From positions 1,612,001 to 1,676,000 of the forward strand of contig CAVTCF010000001.1 of assembly GCA_963733265.1 (NCBI GenBank): a DNA stretch of 64,000 bases, given 5' to 3'. Positions 1-9,138 of the stretch are shown here, piece after piece; position 1 is the first letter of the stretch, and every line of letters begins with the position of its first letter. The position numbers and the translations under genes were made by a program. This stretch comes from PALSA-1006 sp963733265 (GTDB taxonomy: Bacteria > Pseudomonadota > Gammaproteobacteria > Burkholderiales > Gallionellaceae). A model generated the notes under the pieces. It saw nothing but the letters and a program-made list of their open reading frames with translations, was not told the origin of the DNA and searched no databases.

Positions 1-131
1 TGATATTGAACATCGCCATACCCAACTATTACCAAACGCAAAATGTTGTACTCATGCCGGACAGCATGGACGAAGAATCGTTTCGGCAGTTACGTGTTGC
101 GTTGAAGTGGGGCGTCGCGCTTACTGCTTGA
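1..131 (+). CDS. C-terminal end of an unidentified protein (cut by window start)
   Basis: A reading frame is open from the window edge (frame starting at base 3) to a TGA at 129-131. It encodes about 42 residues and ends in WGVALTA. The segment looks like real protein, with balanced composition and no rare-codon clutter (for example VVLMPDSMDEESFRQL), but I cannot assign a family. Its last 11 bases overlap the tail of nadB, which runs toward it on the other strand. The start and function lie outside the window. Confidence 0.5.
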   Translation, partial: ILNIAIPNYYQTQNVVLMPDSMDEESFRQLRVALKWGVALTA

Positions 132-1707
132 AGTTCGCCGGACTAAGGATAGTCGGGCTGGAATGAGGAAGCGTATCGGGAAAGTCCTTGCTGAAATGCA
201 ATCCTCTGCTTTCGTGGCGGGAGAGCGCACTTTGTACGATCAGGTCGGCGGTAAGGACGAGATTGCGCAGTTCCAGCAAATCCGAAGTGACATGGAAGTT
301 GCTGTAATATTCGTCGATCTCTTCGTGCAATAAACGGATGCGATGTTGCGCGCGCTCCAGGCGCTTGGTGGTGCGTACGATACCAACGTAGTCCCACATG
401 AAGCGCCTGAGTTCATCCCAGTTATGAGAAATTACAACGGCCTCGTCGGCATCCGTCACTTTGCTTTCATCCCAATGCGGTAAAGAAATAATGCACTCGC
501 CGGGTTTACTCAAAATGTCCTGTGCTGCCGACTCGGCATACACCAGACATTCCAGCAAAGAATTGCTGGCCAGGCGATTCGCCCCGTGCAAGCCGGTATA
601 AGAAGTTTCGCCGATTGCATAAAGGTTTGGGATGTCTGTGCGACCTTGCTGATTAACCAGCAGACCACCGCAGGTGAAATGCACCGCCGGAACAACCGGG
701 ATGGGTTGGCGGGCGATATTGATACCGAGATCCAAACAGCGGCGGTATATTGTGGGGAAGTGTTCCAGCAAAAATTCCAGAGGTTGGTGTGAAATATCCA
801 GATAGACACAATCCAGTCCGCGTTTTTTCATCTCAAAATCGATGGCGCGGGCAACGATATCTCGCGGTGCCAGTTCAGCCCTCTGGTCGTGCCAAGGCAT
901 AAAACGGGTGCCGTCAGGCAGCTTTAAAAGCCCGCCTTCTCCGCGAACCGCTTCACTAATCAGGAAGGACTTTTCATGCGGATGGTAGAGGCAAGTCGGA
1001 TGAAACTGGATGAACTCCATATTGGCAACACGGCAACCTGCTCTCCAGCCCATTGCGATGCCGTCGCCTGTCGCGGTATCCGGATTAGTCGTGTACAGAT
1101 AAACCTTGCCGGCTCCTCCGGTCGCAAGGATGGTATTGCCCGCCGCAATCGTGATGATTTCATCGCTTAGCGTATTGAGCGCGTAAGCGCCGTAACAGTT
1201 ATTGTCATTGCGCCCCAGTTTGTTGCCAGTGATCAGGTCGATGGCGATGTAATGTTCAAACAGCGTAATATTGGGATGCGCTATTACCTTGTTTGCAATT
1301 GTTTCCTGTACTGCCAGACCGGTAGCATCAGCGGCATGAATGATACGGCGCTGGCTATGGCCGCCTTCGCGTGTGAGGTGGTAGCCATTTTCACTACTCG
1401 AATCGCGACTGAACGGAACGCCCTGCTGGATGAGCCAGTCTATTGCTGCCGCGCCGTGTTCAACTACGAAACGGGTTGTTTGCGGATCGCATAGCCCCGC
1501 TCCCGCAATTTGCGTATCCTGGATATGTTTGTCGAATGAGTCTTCAGGCGATAATACAGCAGCAATGCCGCCTTGCGCCCAAGCGCTTGCGCCTTCGAGC
1601 AACGATTTTTTGGTGATGACGGCAACCTTCTGCCGGTCGGCAAGCTTCAAGGCCAAAGACAGCCCGGCTAGGCCGCTACCGATGATAAGGGTATCGAATT
1701 GCAACAC
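121..1707 (-). CDS. nadB: L-aspartate oxidase
   Basis: Flavoenzyme that oxidises L-aspartate to iminoaspartate, the first step of de novo NAD synthesis, in the cytosol. The sequence has the N-terminal FAD dinucleotide motif IIGSGLAGLSLAL, the flavoprotein loop SAWAQGGIAAV, the substrate-region motif QFHPTCLYHP, and GANRLASNSLLECLV near the C-terminal third, followed by the helical C-terminal domain. The frame is open to 1779 (a TTG), but no ribosome site precedes that codon. Family members begin about ten residues before the GSG motif, so I place the start at the GTG at 1707, giving 528 residues. It is divergent from rpoE and convergent with the partial gene at the window start. The product is secure; the exact start is not. 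Confidence 0.93.
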   Translation of the reverse strand: MLQFDTLIIGSGLAGLSLALKLADRQKVAVITKKSLLEGASAWAQGGIAAVLSPEDSFDKHIQDTQIAGAGLCDPQTTRFVVEHGAAAIDWLIQQGVPFSRDSSSENGYHLTREGGHSQRRIIHAADATGLAVQETIANKVIAHPNITLFEHYIAIDLITGNKLGRNDNNCYGAYALNTLSDEIITIAAGNTILATGGAGKVYLYTTNPDTATGDGIAMGWRAGCRVANMEFIQFHPTCLYHPHEKSFLISEAVRGEGGLLKLPDGTRFMPWHDQRAELAPRDIVARAIDFEMKKRGLDCVYLDISHQPLEFLLEHFPTIYRRCLDLGINIARQPIPVVPAVHFTCGGLLVNQQGRTDIPNLYAIGETSYTGLHGANRLASNSLLECLVYAESAAQDILSKPGECIISLPHWDESKVTDADEAVVISHNWDELRRFMWDYVGIVRTTKRLERAQHRIRLLHEEIDEYYSNFHVTSDLLELRNLVLTADLIVQSALSRHESRGLHFSKDFPDTLPHSSPTILSPANFKQ

Positions 1708-1909
1708 GCTGGCTAAAGTTAAGTAGTTTTCCAATAGCCGAACTATAGCAAATCTGTCGGAATTAAACTTGATAATCAAGACAAATTAATATGAACTATT
1801 TTTAGTTTGCATTGTCTAGGAGGCGTTACAGTCAAAGCTGCGCGCATGTTGTAGTCCGGTTATACTATCCGTCCCCGACAAGTGGTGAAGAAAGAATTAA
1901 GGGCTAGGG

Positions 1910-2509
1910 ATGGGAGACAGGGAAGTCGATCAACAACTGGTAGAGCGGGCGCAAAGCGGTGACAAGCACGCGTTCGAGTTGTTGGTTGCCAAATATCAGC
2001 GCAGATTGGGGCGATTAATTTCGCGTTTTGTGCGCGATGCTGCTGAAGCAGAGGATGTGACTCAAGATGCCTTTATCAAGGCGTATAGGGCGTTACCTTC
2101 TTTTCGCGGAGATAGCGCGTTCTATACTTGGCTGTATCGGATCGGGATCAATACGGCCAAAAATCATCTGCTGGCATTGGGGCGGCGTGCTCCGACGAGT
2201 ACTATTTATGACTCTGAGGAAGCTGAAGATTTTGAGGAAGCGGCACTGTTGCACGAAGTGGCAACGCCGGAAAACGAGTTAATGAGCAAGCAGGTGGTCG
2301 ATGTAGTGAATGCCTCTTTGCAGCAACTGCCGGACGATTTGAGGGTGGCTTTGACGCTGCGGGAAATTGAGGGGTTGAGTTATGAAGAAATTGCGGCGGT
2401 GATGAATTGTCCTGTCGGCACGGTAAGGTCGAGAATATTTCGGGCTCGAGAAGCGGTGGCAGAGAATCTGCGTCCGTTGTTGGATACAAATGAAAATCAG
2501 AGGTGGTAG
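1910..2509 (+). CDS. rpoE: RNA polymerase sigma-E factor (ECF family)
   Basis: Extracytoplasmic-function sigma factor that directs the envelope stress response. Region 2 is visible at about residues 15-90 (HAFELLVAKYQRR, AEDVTQDAFIKAYRAL, FYTWLYRIGINTAKN). Region 4 is at about 135-190 (LPDDLRVALTLREIEGLSYEEIA, CPVGTVRSRIFRARE). The length of 199 residues fits RpoE/AlgU. It heads the operon rpoE-rseA-rseB-rseC-mucD, in which the next three genes encode its control system and the last a periplasmic protease. A GGGCTAGGG stretch just before the ATG serves as a loose ribosome site. The 130-bp gap to divergent nadB must hold the promoter; I could not single out a convincing sigma-E autoregulatory promoter there. 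Confidence 0.96.
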   Translation: MGDREVDQQLVERAQSGDKHAFELLVAKYQRRLGRLISRFVRDAAEAEDVTQDAFIKAYRALPSFRGDSAFYTWLYRIGINTAKNHLLALGRRAPTSTIYDSEEAEDFEEAALLHEVATPENELMSKQVVDVVNASLQQLPDDLRVALTLREIEGLSYEEIAAVMNCPVGTVRSRIFRAREAVAENLRPLLDTNENQRW

Positions 2510-2511
2510 GC

Positions 2512-2997
2512 ATGAAAAAAGATATTTCCGCAATGATGGATGGTGAGTTGTTTGAAGATGAAGCAGAGGCACTGCTCAATAAATTGAAGAAAAATCCGCA
2601 CGAGAATGAGGCGTGGCTGACCTACCATTTAATCGGGGATGCTTTGCGTCAGCCCGACCATGTATGCAGGGACATCAGCAAATCATTCCATGAGCGTTTG
2701 CAGGCCGAGCCTACCGTAATTGTTCCCCGCCGCAGAGTGAAACAAAAAGCCCGTTATTTCGCCTTGTCAGCGGCCGCATCGGTAATGGCTCTGGCATTGG
2801 TGGCCTGGATGTCAATGCAAGCGGGCACCGAATCCGCACCCCAACTGGCATCGGCCCAACCCCAACTCGATGTGCGACCTGCCAGTTATTCGGCGGCTAA
2901 TGGTGTAAATGATTATGTCGTGGCACATCAGGAGTTTTCACCCAGTACGGACGTGCAAGGCGCTGCAAGCTACATTCACTATGTTTCAGAGCGATAA
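2512..2997 (+). CDS. rseA: Anti-sigma-E factor RseA/MucA
   Basis: Inner-membrane anti-sigma factor expected to hold RpoE inactive until envelope stress triggers its proteolysis. The N-terminal RseA domain begins MKKDISAMMDGEL and contains AWLTYHLIGDALRQ. One transmembrane segment follows at about residues 83-104 (YFALSAAASVMALALVAW), then a short periplasmic tail. The frame can be extended to a GTG at 2503, inside the end of rpoE. The ATG at 2512 has an AGAGGTGG ribosome site and matches the family start. The ATG sits 2 bases after the rpoE stop, suggesting translational coupling. Confidence 0.92.
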   Translation: MKKDISAMMDGELFEDEAEALLNKLKKNPHENEAWLTYHLIGDALRQPDHVCRDISKSFHERLQAEPTVIVPRRRVKQKARYFALSAAASVMALALVAWMSMQAGTESAPQLASAQPQLDVRPASYSAANGVNDYVVAHQEFSPSTDVQGAASYIHYVSER

Positions 2998-3008
2998 GGC
3001 GATTTTGC

Positions 3009-3995
3009 ATGCTATCAAGGTCTAATGTTCTGTTGTTGGTGTTGCCGCTTTTCTGGTTGCAAAACGCTAATGCCGACCCATTGGCGCATAACCAAGCCGA
3101 GTGGCTTGAAACTATGGCTTACGCGGCACATCATACTGACTATAGCGGAACTTTTGTCTATCAGGATGGCATGGGCGGACATGTACAGGTATCCAGCATC
3201 ACTCATATTTCAGATGAGGCCGGCGAACACGAAAGACTGGAAGGACTTAACGGAAGTCGTCGCGAAATAGTGAGTAGCAACAATCAGGTATGGCTATTTT
3301 TGGGAGACCGCAAAGTTAGAATTGAGCGGCAGCATAGTGATCGCGCTTTCCCCAATTTGTTGCCCGAGCAAATTTCAACCTTGAAAGACAATTATTCGAT
3401 TACGCAGGCAGAAGGTGACCGGGTGGCCGGATTTCATGCGCATGTTGTCGTTTTTCAGCCCAAGGATAATTTACGTTATACCCATAAAATGTGGGCGCAT
3501 TCGGAATCGGGCTTGTTGCTTAAAGCCGTTGTGCTGGACGAGCGATCACGCGTTATTGAGCAGTACGCTTTTACCCAGTTGACGCTGGGTGGCAATGTTG
3601 ACCGTTCATGGATAGTACAGAATAAAGAAGTTCAACCTGCGCTCAAAAAAAATGAAATTGCTCCGGTGGCAAAACCGTCAGAACCGGGCAAATCCGCGGA
3701 CTGGCAGGTGGACGCCTTGCCGGCAGGATTTAAAAAGATCGCTGAAATCTCACGTCCCATGCGCGATAGCAAAATTCCTGTTACTCATCTCGTGTTTTCA
3801 GATGGACTTGCCGGGATTTCCGTCTTTATCGAAGACGTGAGAGACAGGGATGACCTTAACCCTGGGCTTTCCAGTCAAGGTTCCATTCAAATTTATAGTC
3901 GGGTAAGCGGAGACAAGTTGATTACAGTTGTAGGAGAAGTGCCCCCGCGTACCGTAATCCAAGTGGCAGAATCTGTTCGTTACGCGGGTCAATAA
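3009..3995 (+). CDS. rseB: Sigma-E regulatory protein RseB/MucB
   Basis: Periplasmic protein that binds the RseA periplasmic tail and protects it from cleavage, and is thought to sense mislocalised lipoproteins or LPS. A signal peptide is clear (MLSRSNVLLLVLPLFWLQNA, cleavage near residue 22). The mature protein has the MucB/RseB N-terminal domain (AAHHTDYSGTFVYQDG, LEGLNGSRREIV) and a C-terminal domain from about residue 220 (FKKIAEISRPM through VVGEVPPRTVIQVAESV). The length of 328 residues is normal for the family. It lies 11 bp after rseA and 16 bp before rseC. Confidence 0.93.
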   Translation: MLSRSNVLLLVLPLFWLQNANADPLAHNQAEWLETMAYAAHHTDYSGTFVYQDGMGGHVQVSSITHISDEAGEHERLEGLNGSRREIVSSNNQVWLFLGDRKVRIERQHSDRAFPNLLPEQISTLKDNYSITQAEGDRVAGFHAHVVVFQPKDNLRYTHKMWAHSESGLLLKAVVLDERSRVIEQYAFTQLTLGGNVDRSWIVQNKEVQPALKKNEIAPVAKPSEPGKSADWQVDALPAGFKKIAEISRPMRDSKIPVTHLVFSDGLAGISVFIEDVRDRDDLNPGLSSQGSIQIYSRVSGDKLITVVGEVPPRTVIQVAESVRYAGQ

Positions 3996-4011
3996 TCAGA
4001 CGGAGGCTATC

Positions 4012-4470
4012 ATGCTAGAAACACGCGCCATCGTTATCCATATACAAGGAACTGAAGCGCTGGTCGAAGCCGTTGGCGAAGGTGGTTGCGGTCAGTGTAG
4101 TAGCGAGAAAGGCTGTGGCAGCAGCAAGCTGTCGCAATTGTTTTGCAGCAAACCGCGCCAATTCAGAGTGCATAACGAAGCCAAGGCATCCATCGGTGAT
4201 GAAGTGCAAATAACACTGCAAGATGGTGTCTTGCTGCGCAGTTCGCTGTTGGTCTATGTTTTGCCATTGGTGTTGTTGCTGGCGGGCGGAATGCTTGGTT
4301 CGCATTGGGCTAAGGATGCGGTAAGCAGGGACGGGTTTGCGGTCATGGGTTCGTTTCTGGGTTTGATCGGTGGCTTTGTTATTGCGCAATGGGTAGCCAA
4401 GCGTCTGCGTGTAATGGCTGTAGCTCGGCCTCTGGTGACCAAGCTTGAAAAAGTTGAAGTCCAATCCTAA
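4012..4470 (+). CDS. rseC: RseC/MucC-like sigma-E regulatory membrane protein
   Basis: Small inner-membrane protein of the RseC/MucC family, associated with SoxR reduction and the sigma-E system in other proteobacteria. It has the family's N-terminal cysteine cluster (GGCGQCSSEKGCG, then FCSKPRQF) and two adjacent transmembrane helices at about residues 75-95 and 105-125. The Cys-rich segment is suited to redox chemistry or metal binding. The length of 152 residues is typical. It is cotranscribed between rseB and mucD, with GGAGG a few bases before the ATG. Confidence 0.88.
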   Translation: MLETRAIVIHIQGTEALVEAVGEGGCGQCSSEKGCGSSKLSQLFCSKPRQFRVHNEAKASIGDEVQITLQDGVLLRSSLLVYVLPLVLLLAGGMLGSHWAKDAVSRDGFAVMGSFLGLIGGFVIAQWVAKRLRVMAVARPLVTKLEKVEVQS

Positions 4471-4508
4471 ATAGATTCAGGTTTGTTTTATAATCATAAG
4501 GAGAATAT

Positions 4509-5912
4509 ATGTTGAAGAGAGTTTTTTTTATCGCATTGTTTGGATTATTTGCGAACACTCTACAGGCTAAAGATCTTCCCGATTTTACCGAATTGGTGGA
4601 AAAGCAAGGTCCTGCGGTAGTCAATGTTAGTACCACCCAAATTATTCATAATACGCAATCATTTCAGGGAATGCCGAACTTGCCCGAGGGCGATCCATTC
4701 TATGAATTTTTCCGCCGTTTTGCACCGCAGCAGGTGCCGCGTGACCAGGAAACCCAATCACTTGGCTCCGGCTTTATCATTAGCGATGACGGCTATATTC
4801 TGACCAATGCTCATGTGGTCGATAGTGCCGACAAGATTACGGTGAGACTGACTGATAAACGCGAATTTAAAGCCAAAGTAATCGGCGAAGACAAACGCAC
4901 GGATGTCGCCTTGCTAAAAATTGAGGCATCCGGCCTGCCTAAGATTACACAAGGTGATCCGAATTTGCTCAAGGTGGGTGAATGGGTTTTGGCTATTGGC
5001 TCCCCCTTTGGTTTTGATAGTAGCGTAACAGCGGGTATCGTCAGTGCAAAAGGGCGCTCTTTGCCACAGGAGAATTTCGTGCCTTTTATTCAGACGGACG
5101 CGGCTATTAATCCCGGAAACTCGGGTGGCCCCCTGTTTAATTTGAAAGGAGAAGTCATCGGGATAAATTCCCAGATATATAGCCGTTCGGGTGGTTATAT
5201 GGGATTGTCCTTTGCGATACCGATTGATGTGGCGATGGATGTGGTCAAGCAATTGCGCGCTACGGGCAAAGTTACGCGCGGACGCATCGGCGTGGGTATT
5301 CAAGAAATAACACGCGAGCTGGCTGAGTCTTTCGGACTCACCAAGCTTGGCGGTGCGCTGATATCAGATGTTGAAAAAGGCGGCCCTGCGGACAAGGCGG
5401 GAATTCAAGCCAGTGATGTAATTTTGAAGTTTGACGGGAAGGTGGTGAACTCTTCGAGTGATTTGCCGCGCATCGTCGCAGCAACGCATCCCGGAAGTAA
5501 AGTGACTGTGCAGTTATGGCGCAAAGGTGAAGCCCGCGAAGTGACAGTGACGGTTGGCGAAATTCAGGAAGAAGGGCATGTCGCTCAGCGCGGAAATAAA
5601 AAAGGCGGAAGTCCGGCACCCGGTTCGGAAAGCAGCGAACGGCTTGGTTTGGAATTGTCCGAGCTAACCAGTGAGCAAAAAGCAGAATTGCAGGTTGACG
5701 GCGGACTCCTGGTAGAGGATGCAAAAGGGGCGGCAGCACGAGCCGAATTGGGGCGCGATGATGTTATCCTGGCCATCAATAATGTTTCAATAAAATCGTT
5801 AGCCCAATTTAATGAGTTGCTAAAGCAGGTTCCGAAAGGAAAAAATGTGGCATTGTTGGTGCGGCATGGTGACTCGACTTCTTACGTGGCGATTAAACTG
5901 GACGAAAAATAA
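4509..5912 (+). CDS. mucD: Periplasmic serine protease, DegP/MucD (HtrA) family
   Basis: Do-family periplasmic protease/chaperone that degrades misfolded envelope proteins. A signal peptide (MLKRVFFIALFGLFANTLQA) is followed by a trypsin-like domain with all three catalytic residues in context: His in LTNAHVVDS, Asp in RTDVALLKI and Ser in INPGNSGGPLF. Two PDZ domains follow at about residues 270-360 and 385-465. At 467 residues it matches DegP/MucD. It is the last gene of the rpoE operon: an AAGGAG ribosome site precedes the ATG and a strong terminator follows at 5989-6013. A sigma-E-controlled role is inferred from operon position. Confidence 0.95.
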   Translation: MLKRVFFIALFGLFANTLQAKDLPDFTELVEKQGPAVVNVSTTQIIHNTQSFQGMPNLPEGDPFYEFFRRFAPQQVPRDQETQSLGSGFIISDDGYILTNAHVVDSADKITVRLTDKREFKAKVIGEDKRTDVALLKIEASGLPKITQGDPNLLKVGEWVLAIGSPFGFDSSVTAGIVSAKGRSLPQENFVPFIQTDAAINPGNSGGPLFNLKGEVIGINSQIYSRSGGYMGLSFAIPIDVAMDVVKQLRATGKVTRGRIGVGIQEITRELAESFGLTKLGGALISDVEKGGPADKAGIQASDVILKFDGKVVNSSSDLPRIVAATHPGSKVTVQLWRKGEAREVTVTVGEIQEEGHVAQRGNKKGGSPAPGSESSERLGLELSELTSEQKAELQVDGGLLVEDAKGAAARAELGRDDVILAINNVSIKSLAQFNELLKQVPKGKNVALLVRHGDSTSYVAIKLDEK

Positions 5913-5988
5913 GAGCAATCAAGCGCTTATTTTCTCGGGTCATACAGCGAATCCCGCTAAAATCGGCTAGAATTCGGCCTTTGCGAAT

Positions 5989-6013
5989 TCCCGCCGAATT
6001 TGGCGGGATTTTT
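5989..6013 (+). terminator. Rho-independent terminator after mucD
   Basis: Seven-base-pair perfect stem TCCCGCC / GGCGGGA with a six-base loop, followed directly by five T. It lies 76 bp after the mucD stop and before lepA, so it should end the sigma-E operon. Confidence 0.85.
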
Positions 6014-6126
6014 AATGCGAAACTCGCGCAAAGTTCCTTTGTTTTCCCCGGTTGATATCGGGGGGAAAACTTGGTAATTAATTATATTTATGGGCGGCAA
6101 TAGCTTATCCCTTTAGGTCAGACTGC

Positions 6127-7920
6127 ATGCAATTAATTCGAAATTTTTCCATCATCGCCCATATCGACCACGGAAAATCAACGTTGGCAGATCGTATCAT
6201 TCATCTTTGCGGCGGTTTATCCGATCGTGAAATGGAAGCCCAGGTGCTGGACTCGATGGACATCGAGCGCGAGCGCGGCATTACCATCAAAGCACAAACC
6301 GCTGCGCTCAATTACAAAGCGCGTGACGGGCAGATATACAACCTGAATTTGATCGACACCCCGGGGCACGTTGACTTCTCTTATGAAGTCTCCCGCTCTC
6401 TATCTGCCTGCGAAGGTGCATTGCTGGTTGTTGATGCTTCACAAGGGGTAGAGGCGCAGACTGTTGCCAATTGCTACACCGCGCTCGATTTGGGAGTGGA
6501 AGTCGTTCCCGTGTTAAACAAGATTGACCTGCCGTCTGCCGACCCGAATAACGCGATTGCCGAGATCGAGGACGTAATCGGAATCGACGCCCATGATGCT
6601 GTGCATTGCTCGGCCAAAACGGGGCTGGGCGTGCAAGATGTGCTGGAATCGCTTATCGTCAAAGTGCCGCCGCCCAAAGGTGACGTGGCTTCACCTTTGC
6701 AGGCACTGATCGTTGATTCCTGGTTTGACAATTATGTCGGCGTGGTGATGCTGGTACGCATTGTGAACGGCACGCTCAAGCCTAAAGATAAAATTTTATT
6801 CATGGCAACCGGTGCGCAGCATCTTACCGAAAATGTGGGCGTGTTTACACCCAAATCCCAACCGCGCGAAGAATTATCTGCGGGACAAGTTGGCTTTGTA
6901 ATTGCGGGAGTCAAGGAACTGAAGGATGCCAAAGTAGGTGACACCATCACCTCGCTTACGCGTCCGGCTAGTACAGCCTTGCCCGGATTTAAAGAAGTTC
7001 AGCCGCAGGTTTTTGCCGGGTTGTTTCCAGTGGAGTCGAACCAGTATGAAGCGTTGCGCGACTCTCTGGAAAAACTCAAACTCAACGATTCGTCGCTGCA
7101 ATACGAACCGGAAGTTTCCCAGGCGCTGGGTTTCGGTTTCCGCTGCGGTTTCCTCGGATTGTTGCACATGGAGATTGTGCAGGAACGCCTCGAGCGCGAA
7201 TTCGATATGGATCTCATCACCACGGCTCCAACGGTGATTTATGAAGTTGTGCAACGGGACGGGACAGTATTGCTGGTTGATAACCCGTCGAAATTACCCG
7301 ACTTGTCCAAGATTGAGGAAATCCGCGAACCTATCGTTTCCGTGAATCTCTATATGCCGCAGGAATATGTGGGTGCGGTGATTACCTTGTGTACATCAAA
7401 GCGCGGTACGCAAATAGATATGAGCTATCACGGCAAACAAGTGTTGCTCAAGTATGAAATACCGATGGGCGAGATAGTGCTGGATTTCTTTGACAAGCTG
7501 AAATCAGTGTCGCGCGGGTATGCCTCAATGGATTACGAGTTCAAGGAATATCGCACAGCCGATGTGGTCAAAGTAGACATATTAATTAATGGCGAGAAAG
7601 TGGACGCGTTATCAATCATCGTGCATCGTGCCAATAGCCAGTATCGCGGGCGTGAAGTGGCGGCTAAAATGCGCGAGTTGATTCCGCGCCAGATGTTTGA
7701 TGTGGCAATTCAGGCGGCTATCGGTGCGAACATCATTTCGCGCGAAAACGTAAAAGCCTTGCGCAAAAACGTGCTGGCGAAATGTTACGGCGGCGATATA
7801 TCCAGAAAACGCAAATTGTTGGAGAAACAAAAAGCCGGCAAAAAACGTATGAAGCAAGTAGGTAGTGTGGAAATTCCGCAGGAGGCTTTCCTTGCCATAT
7901 TGCGGGTAGATGATAAATAA
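6127..7920 (+). CDS. lepA: Elongation factor 4 (LepA), back-translocating GTPase
   Basis: Ribosome-associated GTPase EF4. The G domain shows G1 (AHIDHGKST), G2 region RERGITIKAQT, G3 DTPGHVDF, G4 NKIDLP and the SAKTG G5 motif. Domain II, the EF-G-like domains and the LepA-specific C-terminal domain (RENVKALRKNVLAKCYGGD, RKRKLLEKQKAGKKRMK) are complete. The length of 597 residues is canonical. It starts a new transcription unit after the mucD terminator and lies 12 bp before lepB, a common arrangement. Confidence 0.97.
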   Translation: MQLIRNFSIIAHIDHGKSTLADRIIHLCGGLSDREMEAQVLDSMDIERERGITIKAQTAALNYKARDGQIYNLNLIDTPGHVDFSYEVSRSLSACEGALLVVDASQGVEAQTVANCYTALDLGVEVVPVLNKIDLPSADPNNAIAEIEDVIGIDAHDAVHCSAKTGLGVQDVLESLIVKVPPPKGDVASPLQALIVDSWFDNYVGVVMLVRIVNGTLKPKDKILFMATGAQHLTENVGVFTPKSQPREELSAGQVGFVIAGVKELKDAKVGDTITSLTRPASTALPGFKEVQPQVFAGLFPVESNQYEALRDSLEKLKLNDSSLQYEPEVSQALGFGFRCGFLGLLHMEIVQERLEREFDMDLITTAPTVIYEVVQRDGTVLLVDNPSKLPDLSKIEEIREPIVSVNLYMPQEYVGAVITLCTSKRGTQIDMSYHGKQVLLKYEIPMGEIVLDFFDKLKSVSRGYASMDYEFKEYRTADVVKVDILINGEKVDALSIIVHRANSQYRGREVAAKMRELIPRQMFDVAIQAAIGANIISRENVKALRKNVLAKCYGGDISRKRKLLEKQKAGKKRMKQVGSVEIPQEAFLAILRVDDK

Positions 7921-7932
7921 ACGGGACAATAA

Positions 7933-8736
7933 ATGGACTTTGCGTTAATTATGTTTGTACTGCTGCTGGTTACCGGCGGCGTTTGGTTGCTGGATAAATT
8001 TGTGCTGCGCGCAAAACGAGCAGAAGGAATAGTGGAGCCTTGGTGGATCGAATATGCCAAGAGCTTTTTCCCTGTTATCTTGGCCGTGTTCCTGTTGCGT
8101 TCTTTTTTGGTCGAACCGTTCAAGATTCCTTCCGGCTCAATGATCCCGACACTGCAAGTGGGCGACTTTATTCTGGTTAATAAATTTACTTTTGGGATTC
8201 GACTGCCCATCGTCAATCAAAAGATCGTACAGATCAATGATCCCAAACGCGGTAATGTGATGGTGTTTCATTATCCCGAAAATCCGTCAGTGGACTATAT
8301 TAAACGTGTGGTGGGCGTTCCCGGGGATACAATTATTTACCGCGACAAGAAACTATGGATAAACGGTGTCGAGCAAATCCAGCAACACGAAGGCGAGTAT
8401 AACTATGTTGAGAGCGGATTGAGTTTTGTACATACCGAACGTTTTAGCGAAAATCTGGACGGACATTCGCATCCGATTTTGCTGAACCCCGATATGCCTT
8501 CAGTCCATTTAAACAGCGTTGCTGAATTTCCGCATTTCGAAAGTTGCAGTTATAGTATGGTCGAGGTTAAGTGCAAGGTTCCGGATGGGCATTACTTTAT
8601 GATGGGTGACAACCGTGATAATAGCCGCGACAGCCGTTACTGGGGTTTTGTCCCGGATAATATGATCGTTGGCAAAGCATTTTTCATCTGGATGAATTTT
8701 GGTGAATTGAAACGTATCGGTTTGTCAATTAACTGA
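7933..8736 (+). CDS. lepB: Signal peptidase I
   Basis: Inner-membrane protease that removes signal peptides from exported proteins. N-terminal hydrophobic segments lie at about residues 3-22 and 45-62. The catalytic Ser is in IPSGSMIPTL and the catalytic Lys in YIKRVVGVPGD, and the conserved box GDNRDNSRDSRYWGFVP is near the C-terminus. At 267 residues it is of normal length for beta/gammaproteobacteria. It sits between lepA and a DUF4845 gene in the lepA-lepB-rnc-era operon. Confidence 0.97.
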   Translation: MDFALIMFVLLLVTGGVWLLDKFVLRAKRAEGIVEPWWIEYAKSFFPVILAVFLLRSFLVEPFKIPSGSMIPTLQVGDFILVNKFTFGIRLPIVNQKIVQINDPKRGNVMVFHYPENPSVDYIKRVVGVPGDTIIYRDKKLWINGVEQIQQHEGEYNYVESGLSFVHTERFSENLDGHSHPILLNPDMPSVHLNSVAEFPHFESCSYSMVEVKCKVPDGHYFMMGDNRDNSRDSRYWGFVPDNMIVGKAFFIWMNFGELKRIGLSIN

Positions 8737-8758
8737 ACGATAAAGTTGATAAGGAGAG

Positions 8759-9130
8759 ATGATGAAAGCCTGGGCAAATAAACAACGGGGTGTCGGATTC
8801 GGCAGCCTTATTTTGATAATTGCGGCAGTGTTATTTGTGGTGATATTGGGGATGAAACTGGTTCCCGTTTATCTCCATAATATGCAAATCGAACATATCT
8901 TCAAAACAATCGTGAACGATCCGGAAATGCAGGGTGCAACTGTCAAAGATATTCATGCTTCGTACGGCAAGCGAGCCACGATGGATTACATCAATGATCT
9001 CGCTTCGGATGATATTGAAGTCACGAAAGATAACGGACGTATCACGCTAAGCGCCAGCTATACGGTGAAGATTGCAGTGGCCGGGAATATCAGTCTGCTG
9101 CTTGAATTTAATCCAACCGCTACAAAATAA
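8759..9130 (+). CDS. DUF4845 membrane protein
   Basis: Small inner-membrane protein with one N-terminal transmembrane helix (about residues 14-34, FGSLILIIAAVLFVVILG) and a periplasmic domain ending in LLLEFNPTATK. The size, sequence style and position between lepB and rnc match the DUF4845 family, whose function is not known. Two adjacent ATGs (8759 and 8762) follow an AAGGAGAG ribosome site; either could be used. It is probably cotranscribed with lepB and rnc. Confidence 0.85.
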   Translation: MMKAWANKQRGVGFGSLILIIAAVLFVVILGMKLVPVYLHNMQIEHIFKTIVNDPEMQGATVKDIHASYGKRATMDYINDLASDDIEVTKDNGRITLSASYTVKIAVAGNISLLLEFNPTATK

Positions 9131-9138
9131 TTTAGCAC

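Noticed and set aside
2202..2579. Long antisense frames over rpoE/rseA
   Set aside because: They are shadows of well-identified genes, with low-complexity translated sequence.
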